Shown here: piece by piece, positions 45,066-58,465 of the stretch
Layout of the letters: every line of letters begins with the position of its first letter
Numbering within the stretch: position 1 is the first letter of the stretch
Origin: Xiphydria camelus
Lineage: Eukaryota; Arthropoda; Insecta; Hymenoptera; Xiphydriidae
Assembly (NCBI GenBank): GCA_963678675.1
Contig: OY783193.1
Span: 16,628,427 to 16,692,426, forward strand
DNA: 64,000 nucleotides
Reading direction: 5' to 3'
Notes under the pieces: generated by a model
What the model was told of the DNA's origin: nothing
What the model saw: only the letters and a program-made list of their open reading frames with translations
Databases searched by the model: none
Translations under genes and position numbers: made by a program

Positions 45066-45458
45066 TTTTTTAAATATTATTTTTAAACGTACTAACCAAT
45101 GATTAATCAATTCTCATGCTTTTATTAATGAGAGTAGACACTACGGTAGCTAATGAGGGCATGAGAATTAATTGTTCGTTGGTTAGTACGTTTAAAAATA
45201 ACATTAAAAAAAGTCACCAGCGACATAATCCGAGACGCCGGGTGTACGTCAGACCTAACCTTTTAGAACCGTCATTTTTTTCTTCATCACAACGTACGGT
45301 AGAACGTCATTATTACGTGATTTGTCTGACGTCGTGTGGATGTGCAATTAAGCCGTCTTTGCGACGTTAAAATGACGTCATATTTTTCGTCATCTGACGT
45401 CAGAACTGACCTTCAAAAAACGTCATTTCGACGTTAGTGTGCTACCTGGGACAGTATC

Positions 45459-45709
45459 TATCGTCCCCTTCCTGCAAAAAGTCACTAACATATTTTGTAA
45501 AATTCACCTAACTGGACCTAGTAGCTTAATTTTATTAAATCTTTAAATGGTAAAACTCACTAAGTGCTAAATGCGTTGGAAGTGAGCATGCGCGCATCAT
45601 AAAAAGTCATTAACCGAAATATAATACCGATATTATAGAGCAGAAACTACCTACTAAGTCAGTTGATGATAAATGTTAGTTAGTGACTTTTTGCAGGAAG
45701 GGGACGATA
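45459..45709. mobile_element. 250-bp MITE with CGTCCCCTTCCTGC ends
   Basis: TATCGTCCCCTTCCTGCAAA at the left mirrors TTTGCAGGAAGGGGACGATA at the right (30-bp inverted repeat with AGTCACTAAC). Noncoding, with TA at the limits. Confidence 0.8.
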
Positions 45710-45940
45710 TGTTGTTACATATATTAACTCGAGACGTTGGAATAGTTTTAAGAAATCCTTTTGCATGCACCGCTGAAATTTCGGCCCCTTACTCGTAAAT
45801 AAATTTAATTTAATTATTACCACATCATTTACAGCTTCGATGCTGACCTTACGACTCATTTCAGTCCGAGTAGAACATTAATTGCAAATATCATCATAAA
45901 CATGCCAATGCGAATAAAAATCATCTATTAACTGTTGCAG

Positions 45941-46050
45941 ATCAAGTACTCCGTTGTGGTGGGGGTCCTGATTGGTCTACTCGCTAAGATGCGTATACGT
46001 TTCTTAGCGAGTAGACCAATCAGGACCCCCACCGCAATGGAATACTTGAT
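45941..46050. repeat. 110-bp hairpin, 48-bp arms
   Basis: ATCAAGTACTCCGTTGTGGT...CTCGCTAAG (45941-45988) is almost exactly complementary to 46003-46050, around a 14-base loop. A third partial copy (CCTGATTGGTCTCTTCGCTG) follows directly. Confidence 0.88.
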
Positions 46051-46224
46051 CCTGATTGGTCTCTTCGCTGAGTTGCGTGCACGCAAAGATACGAGTGACT
46101 CGAAAAAGGCCCCCCTGATCTCCCGGTAGCTGTCAATTCGGGAGATCGAAGCATCTATTAACCTCGAAATCAAGTGTACAAGTGATAAGATAATAATTAT
46201 TCGGGTTTCTTCGGTGAGTTTCCC

Positions 46225-46530
46225 CAAGTGTTTAAAGTAGTTACTCCATTATTGTAATCCAATTCCATTGTATCCCTTATTTTTCTGCCACGACTTTAAC
46301 TGTTGATAGTGGATGGATTAGCTAATAAATTTGATTTTTATTCACTATCAACTATCAAAGTCGTGGCAGAAAAATAAGGGATTCAATGGAATTGGATTAC
46401 AGTAATGTAGTAACTACTTTATTATTATTTTTTCTTTATCGATATAGTCCCTCTTTCGTATTATACTATCCCACAAGTTCGAATTTATATACCGACCTGT
46501 CAAACGTGAAGTGTACATGTACCTCACTTT
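46225..46530. repeat. Paired inverted copies of the TATCGATA module
   Basis: Inverse modules around TGTTGATAGTGGATGGATTA; the plus-oriented half continues through GTGTACATGTACCTCAC at about 46512-46528. Confidence 0.75.
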
Positions 46531-46540
46531 TATCTCATTA

Positions 46541-47945
46541 AGTATTACTGCAGACTCTGACATGTCATCTCGTACAGGTGCAACCGAAGAGGACCTAGCT
46601 CGTGTCCTGTCCGTAAAAAGATGACTCGATGGACATCGGAGAATGTCAGACTTGTCACCGAGCGCCTATTACCCACGGTACATTTATTGCAATATGCGCT
46701 TTTTGTTTCAATTATTCCTGCTTTAAATAACTTTCACTTCTTTCAAAGTATTTACCTTGTACAAACTGTTCTTCGTAGGGTGCAGCGATCAATGATTGTG
46801 ACTAATCGTAGACAAATTACACAGGTTTACAAAAAAAAAAGTCCGGACTATTTGACCGGACCATGGTATTCCGAGGTATTTTTGCATCCTGAATCCGATC
46901 CCGAGGTCATCTGAGCCCCATCACGTAAGAAAAATGAGATTTCAAGGTCATTTAGAGGTTAAAATGACCATTTTTTGGAACTGGATTCGGGACAATTTCT
47001 CAAGCAACCTGTTGAGTTGAAGGGTAGCTGTTTAGGTCTTGAATACCTTCCAAACATTGGAATGCAGTCCTAAATCTCGACCGAGACTATCACAGAACCA
47101 CCCCAGTGGATAAAATGTTGCCATGATCGTTGTATCTCGCGGATTACGATCTCCCTGTCAAGGCATCCCATTCCGGCGATCCGTTCACTGTGACAGTGGA
47201 CCTAGCACTGACCCTAATGGCCTTAGAACCTTGGAGTCATGCTCTGGGTGCTGCTCAGGGCAGTTCCATTTCCTTATTTATTTATTTCGAAATCTCGTTT
47301 TTCTGAAGTGATGGGGCTCAGATGATCTCGGGATCGGATTCAGGACGCAAAAATACCTCGGAATACCATGGTCCGGTCAAATAGTCCGGACTTTTTTTTT
47401 TTGTAAACCTGTGTTATTCCTGCGATGATGTTCCAGTTGCAAAGCATACACTAGCAAGTCAGCTTACAGCATCCGATGGTTAGTATCAACTTTACCTCTT
47501 TTGGAACACCCATCACCCGAGCATAATCACGATTACGTTAATGTTAATCGCAGAATAGACCGTGAGCTCGGGCACATTATTGCAGTAGTAGTTCGGTACA
47601 CCGAATTGCCTTTTAGTTTTAATAGATGAACTTGTCTACGACAAGTCGCTAATATCGATCGCTGTCTCCTACCACGAACAGTTCATAAAAGGTTATTACC
47701 TTGAAAGAAGTAAAAGTTATTTAACGCTGGAATAGTTGAAAGGAGAAACGCGTATTGCAATTAATGCACCGTGGATAATAGGCGCTGCGTGACAAGCCGG
47801 ACATTCTCCGATGTCCATCGAGTCATCTTTTTACGGACCGGACACGAGCTAGATCCTCTTCGGTTGCACCTGTACGAGATGACATGTGAGAAAATCGTGA
47901 GTCTTCATGAAAATCTTCTAACGTACTCGTTGTGCAGTAATACTT
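46541..47945. mobile_element. Foldback element, family D copy 3 with nested MITE
   Basis: GTATTACTGCAGAC at the left mirrors GCAGTAATAC at the right. Arms contain the GAGGATCTAGCTCGTGTCCT and CTATTACCCACGGTA words of copies 1 and 2. It is interrupted by the 46817-47416 MITE. The region about 47510-47600 matches 4400-4500 in inverse. Confidence 0.7.
46817..47416. mobile_element. Harbinger-type MITE with TTA duplication
   Basis: CACAGGTTTAC and its inverse GTAAACCTGTG lie at 46820 and 47413, each next to TTA. The ~105-bp arms contain AGTCCGGACTATTTGACCGG. The uninterrupted site GACAAATTATTCC exists in family D copies 1 (near 4560-4575) and 2 (near 16290-16315, minus), so the insertion and its 3-bp TTA duplication are directly visible. 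A TWA duplication fits PIF/Harbinger. Confidence 0.88.
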
Positions 47946-48070
47946 AATGAAATAAAAGTGAGGTACATGTACACCTCACGTTTGACAGGTCGGTATATAA
48001 ATTCGAACTTGGGATAGTATAACACGAAAGAGGAAATATATATCGATAAAGAAAAAATAATAATAAAGTA

Positions 48071-51000
48071 GTTACTACATTACTGTAATCCAATTCCATT
48101 GTATCCCTTATTTTTCTGCCGCGACTGATTGTTGATAGTGAATAAAAATTAAATTTATTGGCTGATCCATCCACTATCAACAATTAAAGTCGTGGCAGAA
48201 AAATAAAGGATACAATAGAATTGGATTACAATAATGTAGTAACTACTTTATTATTATTTTTTCTTTATCGATATATTTCCTCTTTCGTATTATACTATCA
48301 GAAGTTCCAATTTATATACCGACCTGTCAAGCGTGAAATGTACATGTACCCCTCACTTTTATTTCATCTCTTCTTCGCCTCTGGTATAATCATTTACATC
48401 CCACAAAGCACGTTTTTGCAAGTAACTTTTCTGTAACATTCCTGCGATATTTTGCAATATTCGTGAAAACTACCGTATGTTAGAAATATATATTTCTTGA
48501 TAAATTCGCGAATGTTGCAAAATATCATAGAAACATTTCGGAATCATTACATCGAAAGATTTCCTCGATAAGATTGTACTTGTCAGAGCTGAATTATATG
48601 GCATTTTTATAATTATTTTAGGAAGTCCCAGAAGAATACAGATGCAGCATAATATAGATCTGTGCTAGAAAGAATAAGGAATAACCTTCGACGAGCATTC
48701 GGGCTGTGGCAATAGAGGTTAGAATCAGCAGATCATGGCAGGGAGGATATTGAAGGATGAACGCACGTCCATGCACTCGAGGCAGCAGATCTAACCCACC
48801 GAATAAACTAATGCAGCTGGTTCTTGGAACAACAAGTGGACGATCCCTCGTTCAAAAGAAACCCCCCCGGGTTCGCACATGATTTGGAGTCCTTCTGGGT
48901 GGAATTCAAAAGCAGTACGTTTATTTCTGTAATAAATTATAAATAACACAATTATATTCAGTATTTCACTATTTAAAATATACCCAACTTACTCTACATA
49001 GAAATTAAGAAACTATATTAATCTGAGTTAACTAATTCTATAGATAATAATGACAGAATTATTAAAAGTGATATATTTCCTCTTTCGTATTATACTATCA
49101 CAAGTTCAAATTTATATACCGACCTCTTAAAAGTGAAGTGTACATGTACCTCAATTCTATTTCATCTCTTCTTCAACTCTGGTGTAACGAACGTCAATGA
49201 GGAATCACTGATATCGATTAGGGTTCGAGGGTTATTTCTCATTCTTTCTAGGACAGAGCATCAATATTTTGCTGCACCTGTATTCTTCTGGGACTTCCTA
49301 AAATAATTATAAAAACCCTACATAATTCAGCCCTGACAAGTACAATCTTATCGAGCTGTACCTTATCGAGGAGATCTTTCGATGTAATGATTCCGAAACG
49401 TTTCTATGATGTTTTGCAACATTCGCGAATTTATCGAGAAATATATATTTCTAACATACGGTAGTGTTCACGAATATTGTAAAATATTGCAGAAATGTTA
49501 CAGAAAAGTTATGATATTTTATAATTTCTATCGTTACACTAGAGGCGAAGAAGAGATGAAATAGAAGTGAGGTACATGTACACTTCACGTTTGGCAGGTC
49601 GGTATATAAATTGGAACTTGTGATAGTATAATACGAAAGATGAAATATATCATTTTTAATAATTCTGTCATTACAATTGGTTAACTCAGATTAATATAGT
49701 TTCTTAATTTCTACGTTGAGTAAGTTCGGTATATTTTAAATAGTGAAACTGCAAATGATTATGTTATTTACAATTTGTTACAGATCGTATGCGAACCCGA
49801 GGGGATTTCTTTCGAGCAAGGGATCATCCACTTGTTGCTTCAAGAACCAGTTGCATTAGTTCATTCGGCGAGCTGGATCTGCTGTCTCGAGTGCATGGAC
49901 GTGTGCCACTTTAAATGGATATTTTGTAATTTCCATTGTTACATCAGAGGCGAAGAAGAGATGAAATAGAAGTGAGGTACATGTACACTTCACGTTTGAT
50001 AGGTTGGTATATAAATTGGAACTTCTGATAGTATAATACGAAAGAGGAAATATATCGATAAAGAAAAAAAAAATAATAAAATAGTTACTACATTATTGTA
50101 ATTCAATTCTATTGCGTATCCTTTATTTTTCTGCCACAACTTTGATTGTTGATAGTAGATGGATCAACCAATAAATTTGATTTTTCTTCACTATCAACGA
50201 TCAAAGTCTTGGCAGAAAAGTAAGGGATACAATGGAATTAGATTACAATAATGTAGTAACTACTTTATTATTATTTTTCCTTTATCGATATATTTCCTCT
50301 TTCGTATTATACTATCAGAGAAGTTCCAATTTATATACCGACCTATCAAACGTGAAATGTACATGTACCTCCCTTCTATTTCATCTCTTCTTCGCCTCTG
50401 ATGTAACGATGGAAATTACAAAATATCCATTTAAAGTGGCACACGTCCATGCACAAGAGACAGCAGATCCAGCTCGCCAAATGAACTAATGCAACTGGTT
50501 CTTGGAACAGCAAGTGGATGATCCTTCGTTCGAAAGAAACCCCCTCGGGTTCGCATACGATCTGTAACAAATTGTGTAAATAACAATCATATGGGGTTTT
50601 TATAATTATTTTAGGAAGTCCCAGAAGAAAGCAGGTGCAGTAAAATATCGATGCTCTGTGCTACAAAGAATAAGGAATAACCCTCGAACCCTAATCGGTA
50701 TCAGTGATTCCTCATTGACTGTCGTTACAACGGAGACAAAGAACAGATGAAATAGAAGTGAGGTACATGTACACTTCAGGTTTGACAGGTCGGTGTGTAA
50801 ATTGGAACTTGTAATAGTACGAAAGAGGAAATATATCGATAGAGAAAAAATAATGATAAAGTAATTACTTGATTGTTGTGATCCAATTCCATTGCATCTC
50901 CTATTTTTCTCCCACGGCTTTGATTGTGACAGAGAAGAAAAGCTATAAATTCGTCTCGTGCTCGCATGACGCTGAAACAATAAATAGAATTATCACAAAG

Positions 51001-51812
51001 ATAATTGTCCTTCCATCGAAAGTGAGGTTAAAGCTGTCAGATAGCAATTAAACTTATCTGATGGTGATTCTTCTGAGATACTGTCGTCTCCTTTCCTGCT
51101 CTTTATGTACAGGCAACCAGAGAAACAGAGCACTGCATCCGTTCACTATCTCGATTATCGAAAAAATACAAACGATTATTAAACTATACGGAGCATCTGT
51201 CACATTCACCACTATTGAGATTCATAACTCCGATTACACTGAATTTTTACAGTTTATTAACAAGCGCGTCCGAGGATCGAAATAAACGCGAGGTTAATCG
51301 TTTCGCGAATGGAAATATTTTATTAACTTTGAAAATACCCAAACATTTAAGGAATATATTCTCTCACACACTCTCGCATACATTTGATGGCGTATGCGTG
51401 TGGCCGTATCTGTGTACATATTTCCGATCATGGCCGACTATCGCCGAAGGTAGGCGGAATTTTTGTGAGATTTTGACATATATATATCGCCCGAGAAATC
51501 GGATTCTCTCGACTTGTAGGCGCAAGGGGCGTGGCTTCGCGTTGCTAAGGAAAAATCTCTGTTAATATGTAACTTATAACATTTATTCTGGTCTCTATCA
51601 ATAGAGAATAGTCAATTTATATGGCGTAACTAAGCATAGTTTTGGTTATAACCGTATATTTATTGAGAAAATTCGATGTAAAAATTGAGGGGTGCAGGGG
51701 GCAGACATTTGTGGTGTAAAGAGACACGGGTGCTCGCGACATCAGCGCTGTCGTGTCTGAGTGCGAAACTACTTGAACGAACATGCCGCGAGACACTGGC
51801 GTGTCTCTTGAT
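48071..51812 (-). mobile_element. Family A copy A3: left arm of the large inverted duplication
   Basis: Read on the minus strand it begins with the family A hairpin at 51812 and follows the same order as A4 (60261-64000). Positions of matching blocks sum to 112071-112073 throughout, so only a few single-base gaps separate the arms over 3.74 kb. Blocks include two exon-like CEPEGVSF segments, the ACTACCGTATGTTAGAAATA block and multiple TATCGATA modules. No intact gene. Confidence 0.85.
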
Positions 51813-53138
51813 TCTCACAAGATTGCATTACTTAATACAAAGTAATTAACCGAATAATTACCCACAAATGTGTATTCTACAATGTTACAAGTATAATTCA
51901 ACGCAGCGCGCTCGAGTATCTCCGCAGTTTATCTCGTATCATAAATTTGAATTTTAACCTCGTGAAATTCCATCCATCGCACGCACGACACATCTTGATT
52001 GTACCGCAAATGGATTAAGAAAAAGTTTCACGGTTTTTGGTGCACTCGCTATCCATCACGGATGATGCGGCAAGCGTATCATAGTAATCATAGAAGGATG
52101 AATATATGCATGTGTTTTTATGTTGCAACTTCCTCCCTCATATTCCCCTTATCCTACTCGCGACGCGAGGACCACCTATACGTGGCAGGACGATTACCAT
52201 TCCGCAATAAGTCACTGCGGCATGGCGTAGCTGCAAACTATGTGCGTTCCCGCATTATCGACGCATTTGATTCACACTGTCCGTAATTTCGGCCGTCTGG
52301 ATGAGTAACGGCAAAATCGGCAGACGATCGCCGGCGGCGGCTTTACGCGGCCTAAAGAAGTCGAGGGTGAACTTCAAGTCCCAATAGTAGGTAATGAAGG
52401 TGGGGCAGCTGCAACGGTGAATTCGTATATTATTTCAAGCCGCGAGCTTCTCGACGGCTTGACCCGTATATTGTCAACGCGGCCGCGTTGGACGCGTGCG
52501 TGTGTAATCGGGGCGTAACTATTAAGGTGCGTATACATTTGCGAACCGAACGGTTCGTGAGCCGCTTGTGAACCCCTGGTAAACCGTTCGTTGAAATTAT
52601 GCTTCCAACGAACTTCCAACGAACAGCGGATCACCTCAGTCATTATTACCACTTCTATCACCTATCACCTATTTGACGAAGCACCAAATCGAACCCATTT
52701 TGATACCTCCATCATCATAATATTTGCAAAAAGTATAGGACTACTTCATAGATCTGTTAAATAATGTTACAAAAATTCGGTAATAAAATTGTTTTTATTT
52801 GTATCATAAGGAAGAAGTTATCAAGGCACTGCAACGATTTGAAGTAGCAAAACTATAAGTGTGTTCAGTGTCAAAATGAATATAAAAATTTCGCCTCGGG
52901 TACTGAGCGGTAAGAACCGATATTGGGCATTCCGACTATCATTTGTCGGAACAGAGCCTCTAAGTTCGCGAGCAGAAGAAAAACAACGAACTGTCCACGA
53001 CGCCGACCCACTGCGAACCGAGAACGCCTTTGTGTTCGCCAGAAAAACCGACAGGAGACGTAAGTGCCAAAATTCCATGATTTCCGATTTTTTCTAAAAA
53101 ATGACCTATGCGCCAAGGCCAATGCAGAGCTATATGAT
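51813..53138. other. Spacer DNA, unassigned (left part)
   Basis: This is the start of the 8.4-kb spacer between the two inverted arms. The GC-richer patches at 52130-52580 and 52880-53060 hold overlapping frames on both strands (52821-53205) with no recognisable domain. Several GAACCGAACGGTTCG-like palindromic words occur near 52535. Confidence 0.35.
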
Positions 53139-53794
53139 TTAACCCTCCGTTAGGTGCGCGGGTATATGTAACGCAGGTAGTCGCGCTTGTATCAAATTCA
53201 TACATCTTAAAAGGCAGTGCATTTTCCTGAAAAGAAACATTCTAATGATTCAAAATGTGCACTATAATAAAAAAAAGTCAAGCATACTTATCAAAATGTA
53301 TATATTACAAATAATTACATTTATACTTATACACACTGCAGGAAATTATACCTATGCATCGCATAATAGAAAATTCATCGTGGCGCCACGGGCAATCACT
53401 GTAAAACTGGCTTGGCATTCAACGTGTTAAACTGGAATATTCAGTTCAATTAAAAAACACACACAAACCACTGCCTAAATGCTTCACAAATTTGTTTTAA
53501 CTGCCTAGGTCACAATGAACGTAACTGAAATTAATTCCACAAAACAAACACATTGAGTCGCACGTGTATCAAACTGATACAAATACTACCACCCCACTCG
53601 TCCCTTTTAGGTAGCTAGAGGCTCTGTCGCTGATGGGCGGGGCTTGTAATTCCACGAAGTTGTTTGAAACACATCTGCAGACAACTACTAAGAATTTCAA
53701 TATCGTAAGTTTTTACATTTCTAAGAAATCTGCGTAAAGCAAAGCCACACACACATGTATCAATTTGATACACGCGCGACTAACGGAGGGTTAA
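53139..53794. mobile_element. 0.66-kb piggyBac-like MITE
   Basis: TTAA precedes CCCTCCGTTAG at the left and follows CTAACGGAGGG at the right. Subterminal inverted GCGCG and TGTATCAAATT/AATTTGATACA pairs support one element. TTAA plus CCC ends indicate piggyBac type; no transposase is present. Confidence 0.8.
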
Positions 53795-55468
53795 GTGCCA
53801 ATGCGCTTTCCTTTTCGTTGTATAAGCCGTCAAAAGGTGGTCAAATGTCAGTTTGGTTTTTTTCTTATTTTCCTGGGAAAAATGTTTTTGGCACTTAGAT
53901 CAATTAGCCCCGCCACTCTAAATATATTTATATATGCAGATTACAAATTGAATTTAAAATTATGAGTTTTTTTTTAATGCAAAGACCGAATTCAGATGTG
54001 GTTTGCTGGACGATTGGATATAATTTATTGAAAATAGTTTGACTCCGATAGGTTTCTAAGAAATGGGAAATAAATGTTATGATTCCAATAGATTTACAAA
54101 AATGGGAAGTAAATTTAAGTCGTACTCTCTCTCTCTCTCTCTCCGTATCGCTTCCGTCGTCGCGTATAATTAAAATAAGAACCATCGCATTTTCCAATGC
54201 GTGCAATGGCTATTTAATAGCTCGCCTTATCGAAACTCTCGGTACTTCTACTACCTATATCTATCACCTATATATGTATTACGTACTTATATGTATGTTC
54301 AATAGCTAAATTTACTTATGGGTTTTCTTATTTTTTTATCGCATTCAAATTGGTCAACGGTCAAGCGTCAGGTGTTACGCCTCGTTAAACTTCAAAGAGG
54401 GGGCCACATTTATGGCATATTCGTTCGATAACTCGAGTTATCTTTAAAGCCCCGCGACTATCTCGGTGCGGGGGACCGTATTCGTCGCGTCCCCTTTCCC
54501 CGTGTGTCGCCACCGTGACACACCCTCGCCACGCAACATATTGACGTGCCAGTTCTTTTATTGTCTAAGCAACTTACCAAATCGTTTAATGACCCGGTAA
54601 ATACGTCGCGACTAATAAGACCATTGAAAGGATCGGGGTCGAATTAACCGGGCATATCGAGATACCTGGTATGTACCGGAAGCGAGGTTCGGGCGGATGA
54701 GATATTGCTTCCCTAATTCTCATGCACCCCTTTCTCGTCAAAGGAAAATTCGTTTGTGGTCTCTGGTTATTGTATCGCTTTAATTTACCCGAGTCGAAGA
54801 ATAAAATCTGGATATGAACTAAAAGTCAGAACAAATCCGATTCTAAATTCAGGCCTGGATTTGGTCAGAATATACAAAATCGTACGGTAAATCAGGTCTT
54901 AATTTGAGATAAAAGATGGTCTTGAATCAGGTCTGATTCTGTCCTTATAATTTTCGCCATATTCGAAGCGAGCAAAATAGACTGAACGAGGTTTTGTTCT
55001 GAAAGGTCCTCGTAGCCATCCTCGTATCGAGCATGCCATGCGGATCTGAGCGAAGCGGTAAATAGCGAGGAAAATTCGGTTATGTATTTTCTTCTAAATA
55101 GAGGCCAACATTAAAAAATAGATTTACCAGAATAATCATTTACTCCGTGGCTAGCGAGTGTGACATGAGCTTAATAGTTAACCCGATCAGCTCGTGCCAC
55201 TCGCTACCTATGGAGTGAATAATTATTCTTGTAAATCTATTTTTTTTTAAATTTTGGCTTTTAGTTAGGAAAAAATATGGCAGCAAATTACCCGCGCTAT
55301 CAACGCTTCCCCTTACATCCGCACGGTACGCTCGAAGACCCTTCATTATAGAATTACAGAGATAGAACAAAGTTAATAGTATCTTATGTCATTAGGCGGC
55401 AATCCGAGGTTTTTTCAGACTGTGTTTAATTAAGTCGTAACACGGTCTTAAAAATCCGAGGATTTCAG
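53795..55468. other. Spacer DNA, unassigned (middle part)
   Basis: Contains a (CT)n run at 54124-54143 and a ~60-bp imperfect inverted pair (about 55100-55160 and 55200-55250, TTTACCAGAATAATCATT type). No supported gene. Confidence 0.35.
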
Positions 55469-55607
55469 CCGAATGACATATACTATTTTTTCTCACGAAT
55501 GCCCATTTCTCAAAACAAAACAAACAGAAGTATACACAGCTTATTTCATGTTGCGTTTATCAGTTTGGAAAAAGGACCCACTTCGGACTAAGCAATCTTT
55601 TGACAGC
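55469..55607. repeat. Inverted repeat pair, left member
   Basis: AGCCGAATGACATA, CTCACGAATGCCCATTTCTC and ACTTCGGACTAAGCAATCTT recur in inverse at 58466-58608 with several mismatches. The pair may be the long ends of a ~3.1-kb element (55469-58608), but no transposase lies between them. Confidence 0.75.
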
Positions 55608-57020
55608 CTGCGGACTCCCGGTCGGTGTCACGCGGGAAAAACGCCATCTTACGGTCTAAAAATAGGCTGGAAAAGGCCTGGAAATGGGCATGAGTGAAGA
55701 AAATTTGGTTTTCATATATTTAGAACTTTCAATGAGGTACAACGGCATGTTTTAAGCAGTTAATACAAAAAGTTTACGTAAATTTGAATAAACCATTAAA
55801 ATGACATTACTGTGTAACTCGCTGGAGTAGTGGGAATAACTGGTTGTCATTCATATCTTGATCATTCCAGTTTTGGGAAACAAATTACTAATTTATCGAC
55901 AAAGGTTTCTGTTCTGGTACAATTTTTAGGTTCCCATACGAATCACACTACTATCAGTTCTTTATATTTACGCGTATCTCAAGACCTACTTTTGTCCCCC
56001 TTTTGATTTCGTCGCGCTCAAATCCCATGCCTCGCTTTCGACTAATATCCGACCAAAAGCAGGAGCTATCGTTATTTCTAGGACCAAATCAGGTATTTTA
56101 ATTGTGCAACGCGACTAAGTTTTCATTTTGTCTTGCTGCATTTAATTAAATCGCCTTCACTTTGACGAGAAGGCTAGAACCAGGATGGACTTTGGTTAGA
56201 AACAGAACTTTCGTGTGCCGGCAAATGCTAACCTCAAAGGATTCACGACGAAACCAGAATTTATTTTTCGACTCGGGTAAGTAAAGAAGGTAAGCAGTAA
56301 AGGAGACAATTTTTAATTCATACTCTGAATCACATTAAAAACACAGTAGATTAAAAATTTTAATTTCAATTGAATTGAAAAAAAATGTAATTTAATTTGA
56401 TGTAATTAAAACAATATAATGAAATAATTTTTTTTTTAATATTTAAAACTATAATTTTTTCCGATATGCATTCTTCAGTCACTTTCTTCGAAATTCTTTG
56501 TACGAGGGTAGAATTGCGAGAGCATTTCTCGAACGTGCTTTTCAATGCAGCATCCGGTCGTCCTTTATACCTAATCTCAGTCCTTAAACGTGTAATAACA
56601 GAAGTTCTTCGGATATAGCTCTGAAAAAGATCGTTATTTATGTCAATGTTAGAGAAGGAGCGATGTGTTTCTTGGTATCGCGTCAAAAATCCTAAAAAAT
56701 GTCTTAGGGGAAGAATAGGCGCCTCTCTGTGGTCTATATCGCATTTCAAATTCAGGTCCAGAGAATGTCCTGTCACCCCGGTGAAAAAGTTTGATAAATG
56801 GACTAGCGATGAGAGTGAACGAGGGGTTGGCTAATTTTTCATTCTTGTTATAGTCCGGTATAGTATTTCTAGTATCCGCCATACTTTCGTGCGCAACTCG
56901 AGTCATTCGTGTGTGTATTAGCATTGGACTTCGAGGGTGGTTCACGATGAGGAATAGAGCGGTCCGTTACACGATTGTTGAAGTCTTCAGGGAGAAAACG
57001 TGGAACTTAATTTTTCTCAG
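55608..57020. other. Unassigned DNA
   Basis: The 136-residue minus frame at 56366-56776 has no domain I recognise and no homologous copy here. Antiparallel frames overlap it at 56640-56945. I do not call a gene. Confidence 0.35.
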
Positions 57021-57100
57021 AAGAGTAACTAGAATTTGTTTCATTACTTTCTTTGTGATTAAAACGAAAATCATAAAGTGAACGCACTTTCCATACACAG

Positions 57101-57317
57101 AGAAAAAAAAATAATAAGTGACTAAATTGGCGGTCACGGGCGGGGGAACACTGATTCAGTTATTTGAATTAGATAATTTGGTTGAAATGATTAAAAATTG
57201 TTTGACGAAAACAAGCTGTAGTTAAGTTTAACATATTATTAGTTTAAGTAACTAAATCTGCATTCCCCCCCATTCGTGACCGCTAATTTAGTCAAATATA
57301 TCATACTTTTTTCCCCA
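57101..57317. mobile_element. Small MITE with GGCGGTCACG inverted arms
   Basis: AGTGACTAAATTGGCGGTCA near 57118 mirrors TGACCGCTAATTTAGTCAAA near 57280, with poly-A/T outer ends. It interrupts a repeat block that is continuous at 10990-11105, giving an approximate empty site. Confidence 0.68.
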
Positions 57318-58465
57318 CAAAAGTGTAGGTATATAAATAGACCGAAATTATTTCCTGAAATCATAACGATGGACAGTAATTTGTATTTACTACACCGAGT
57401 TTGTAATTTTACAAAACGCTTATGAAATTTACTTCACTCTGTTAAGTAAATTTAATAAAAATTGTAGTAAATTCTAAACAATGTGTAGTAACATTATGAA
57501 TTCAACACTTTTACTGCACAAGTTTAGTAAATTTAATACACGGTTAAATGTCCTTCAAGCTAATGTTTGTAAAATGCATAATTGTTTTGTAAAATTACTA
57601 ATAATTAATAGTAACTAGACCATTTGCACGCGCAAGCGCGCGCTTAAAACGAATTTCATAACGACATTTACGATTTCCATGATCGTGAGTTATAAGGTGT
57701 GATTTGGATTATATTAGCTATTTTGAATATAAAAACATAGAACGACTGCGGGGAGGCTTCTTCCTGATAACAATAATTAGAAATCTCCATATAATTTAGT
57801 TGGTAGAGTAGATTTCCTCATTTTTTCATAAAACTGCTAATATCTCAAAACGATTGCAAAATAACGAAATATTTCTTTTGTAAAGATTAATTACATTTCT
57901 TATAAAATATTAAGTAAAATAATGTGAAAATTTCATCATTCACAAAAAATATGCGCTAAATTAAAATTGCAGTTTATATTTTTAATTAAATATTTGTTAA
58001 TATGATTGATTAATTAATAATTCCAAAAATAATTTTTTACCCGATTTATTAATTTTATTAAACTAAAATAAGCAAGAAGCAAGACGCAAATGAAGGGGGA
58101 TAAGGAAGGGAAGCAGAGAAATCCAAAGGTCAATAAAATGTTAATATCACGTACACACATGTGCAACTCTGGTATCGTTTTTATAATGATTTTGTCTAAT
58201 TGATACTCTGTTCTTCTTCGTTACTACTTACCTTAGTTTCGGAATCATATAATTCTTTATAAACATCATTTTTGACAGCATTATTTCGTCTTTGATTGCC
58301 TAAATAAAACCGTCGGTTTTGCACGTCGTTCCAAAATTCAGACGAATAAAAACGACAGAGAAATACGAGGTGTGTTGGCTCAACCGACTTCGCTTTTCTT
58401 TTTAACGTTTCTAACCGTCTGTTAAAAACGACAGAGAAGAATGAGGTGTGTAGGGCCCTTTAAAA

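Larger units (their letters stand above)
44268..45450. mobile_element. 1.2-kb element with CCCAGGTAGCACACTGACGT ends
   Basis: CCCAGGTAGCAC at 44268 mirrors GTGCTACCTGGG ending at 45450. Subterminal DNA at both ends is packed with GACGTC/ACGTCA words (more than a dozen in 44275-44440), probably protein-binding repeats. Inside lie a perfect hairpin (44708-44759) and a 5S-like sequence. No transposase is present. It interrupts a family A module after CCTCTTTCGTAT. Confidence 0.8.

Noticed and set aside
52821..53205. Four overlapping frames near 53 kb
   Set aside because: Same local GC effect; no domain and no conserved copy in the window.
56366..56776. A 136-residue minus-strand frame as a gene
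   Set aside because: No recognisable domain, no splice or start evidence, and antiparallel frames overlap it. It is kept only as a question in the findings.
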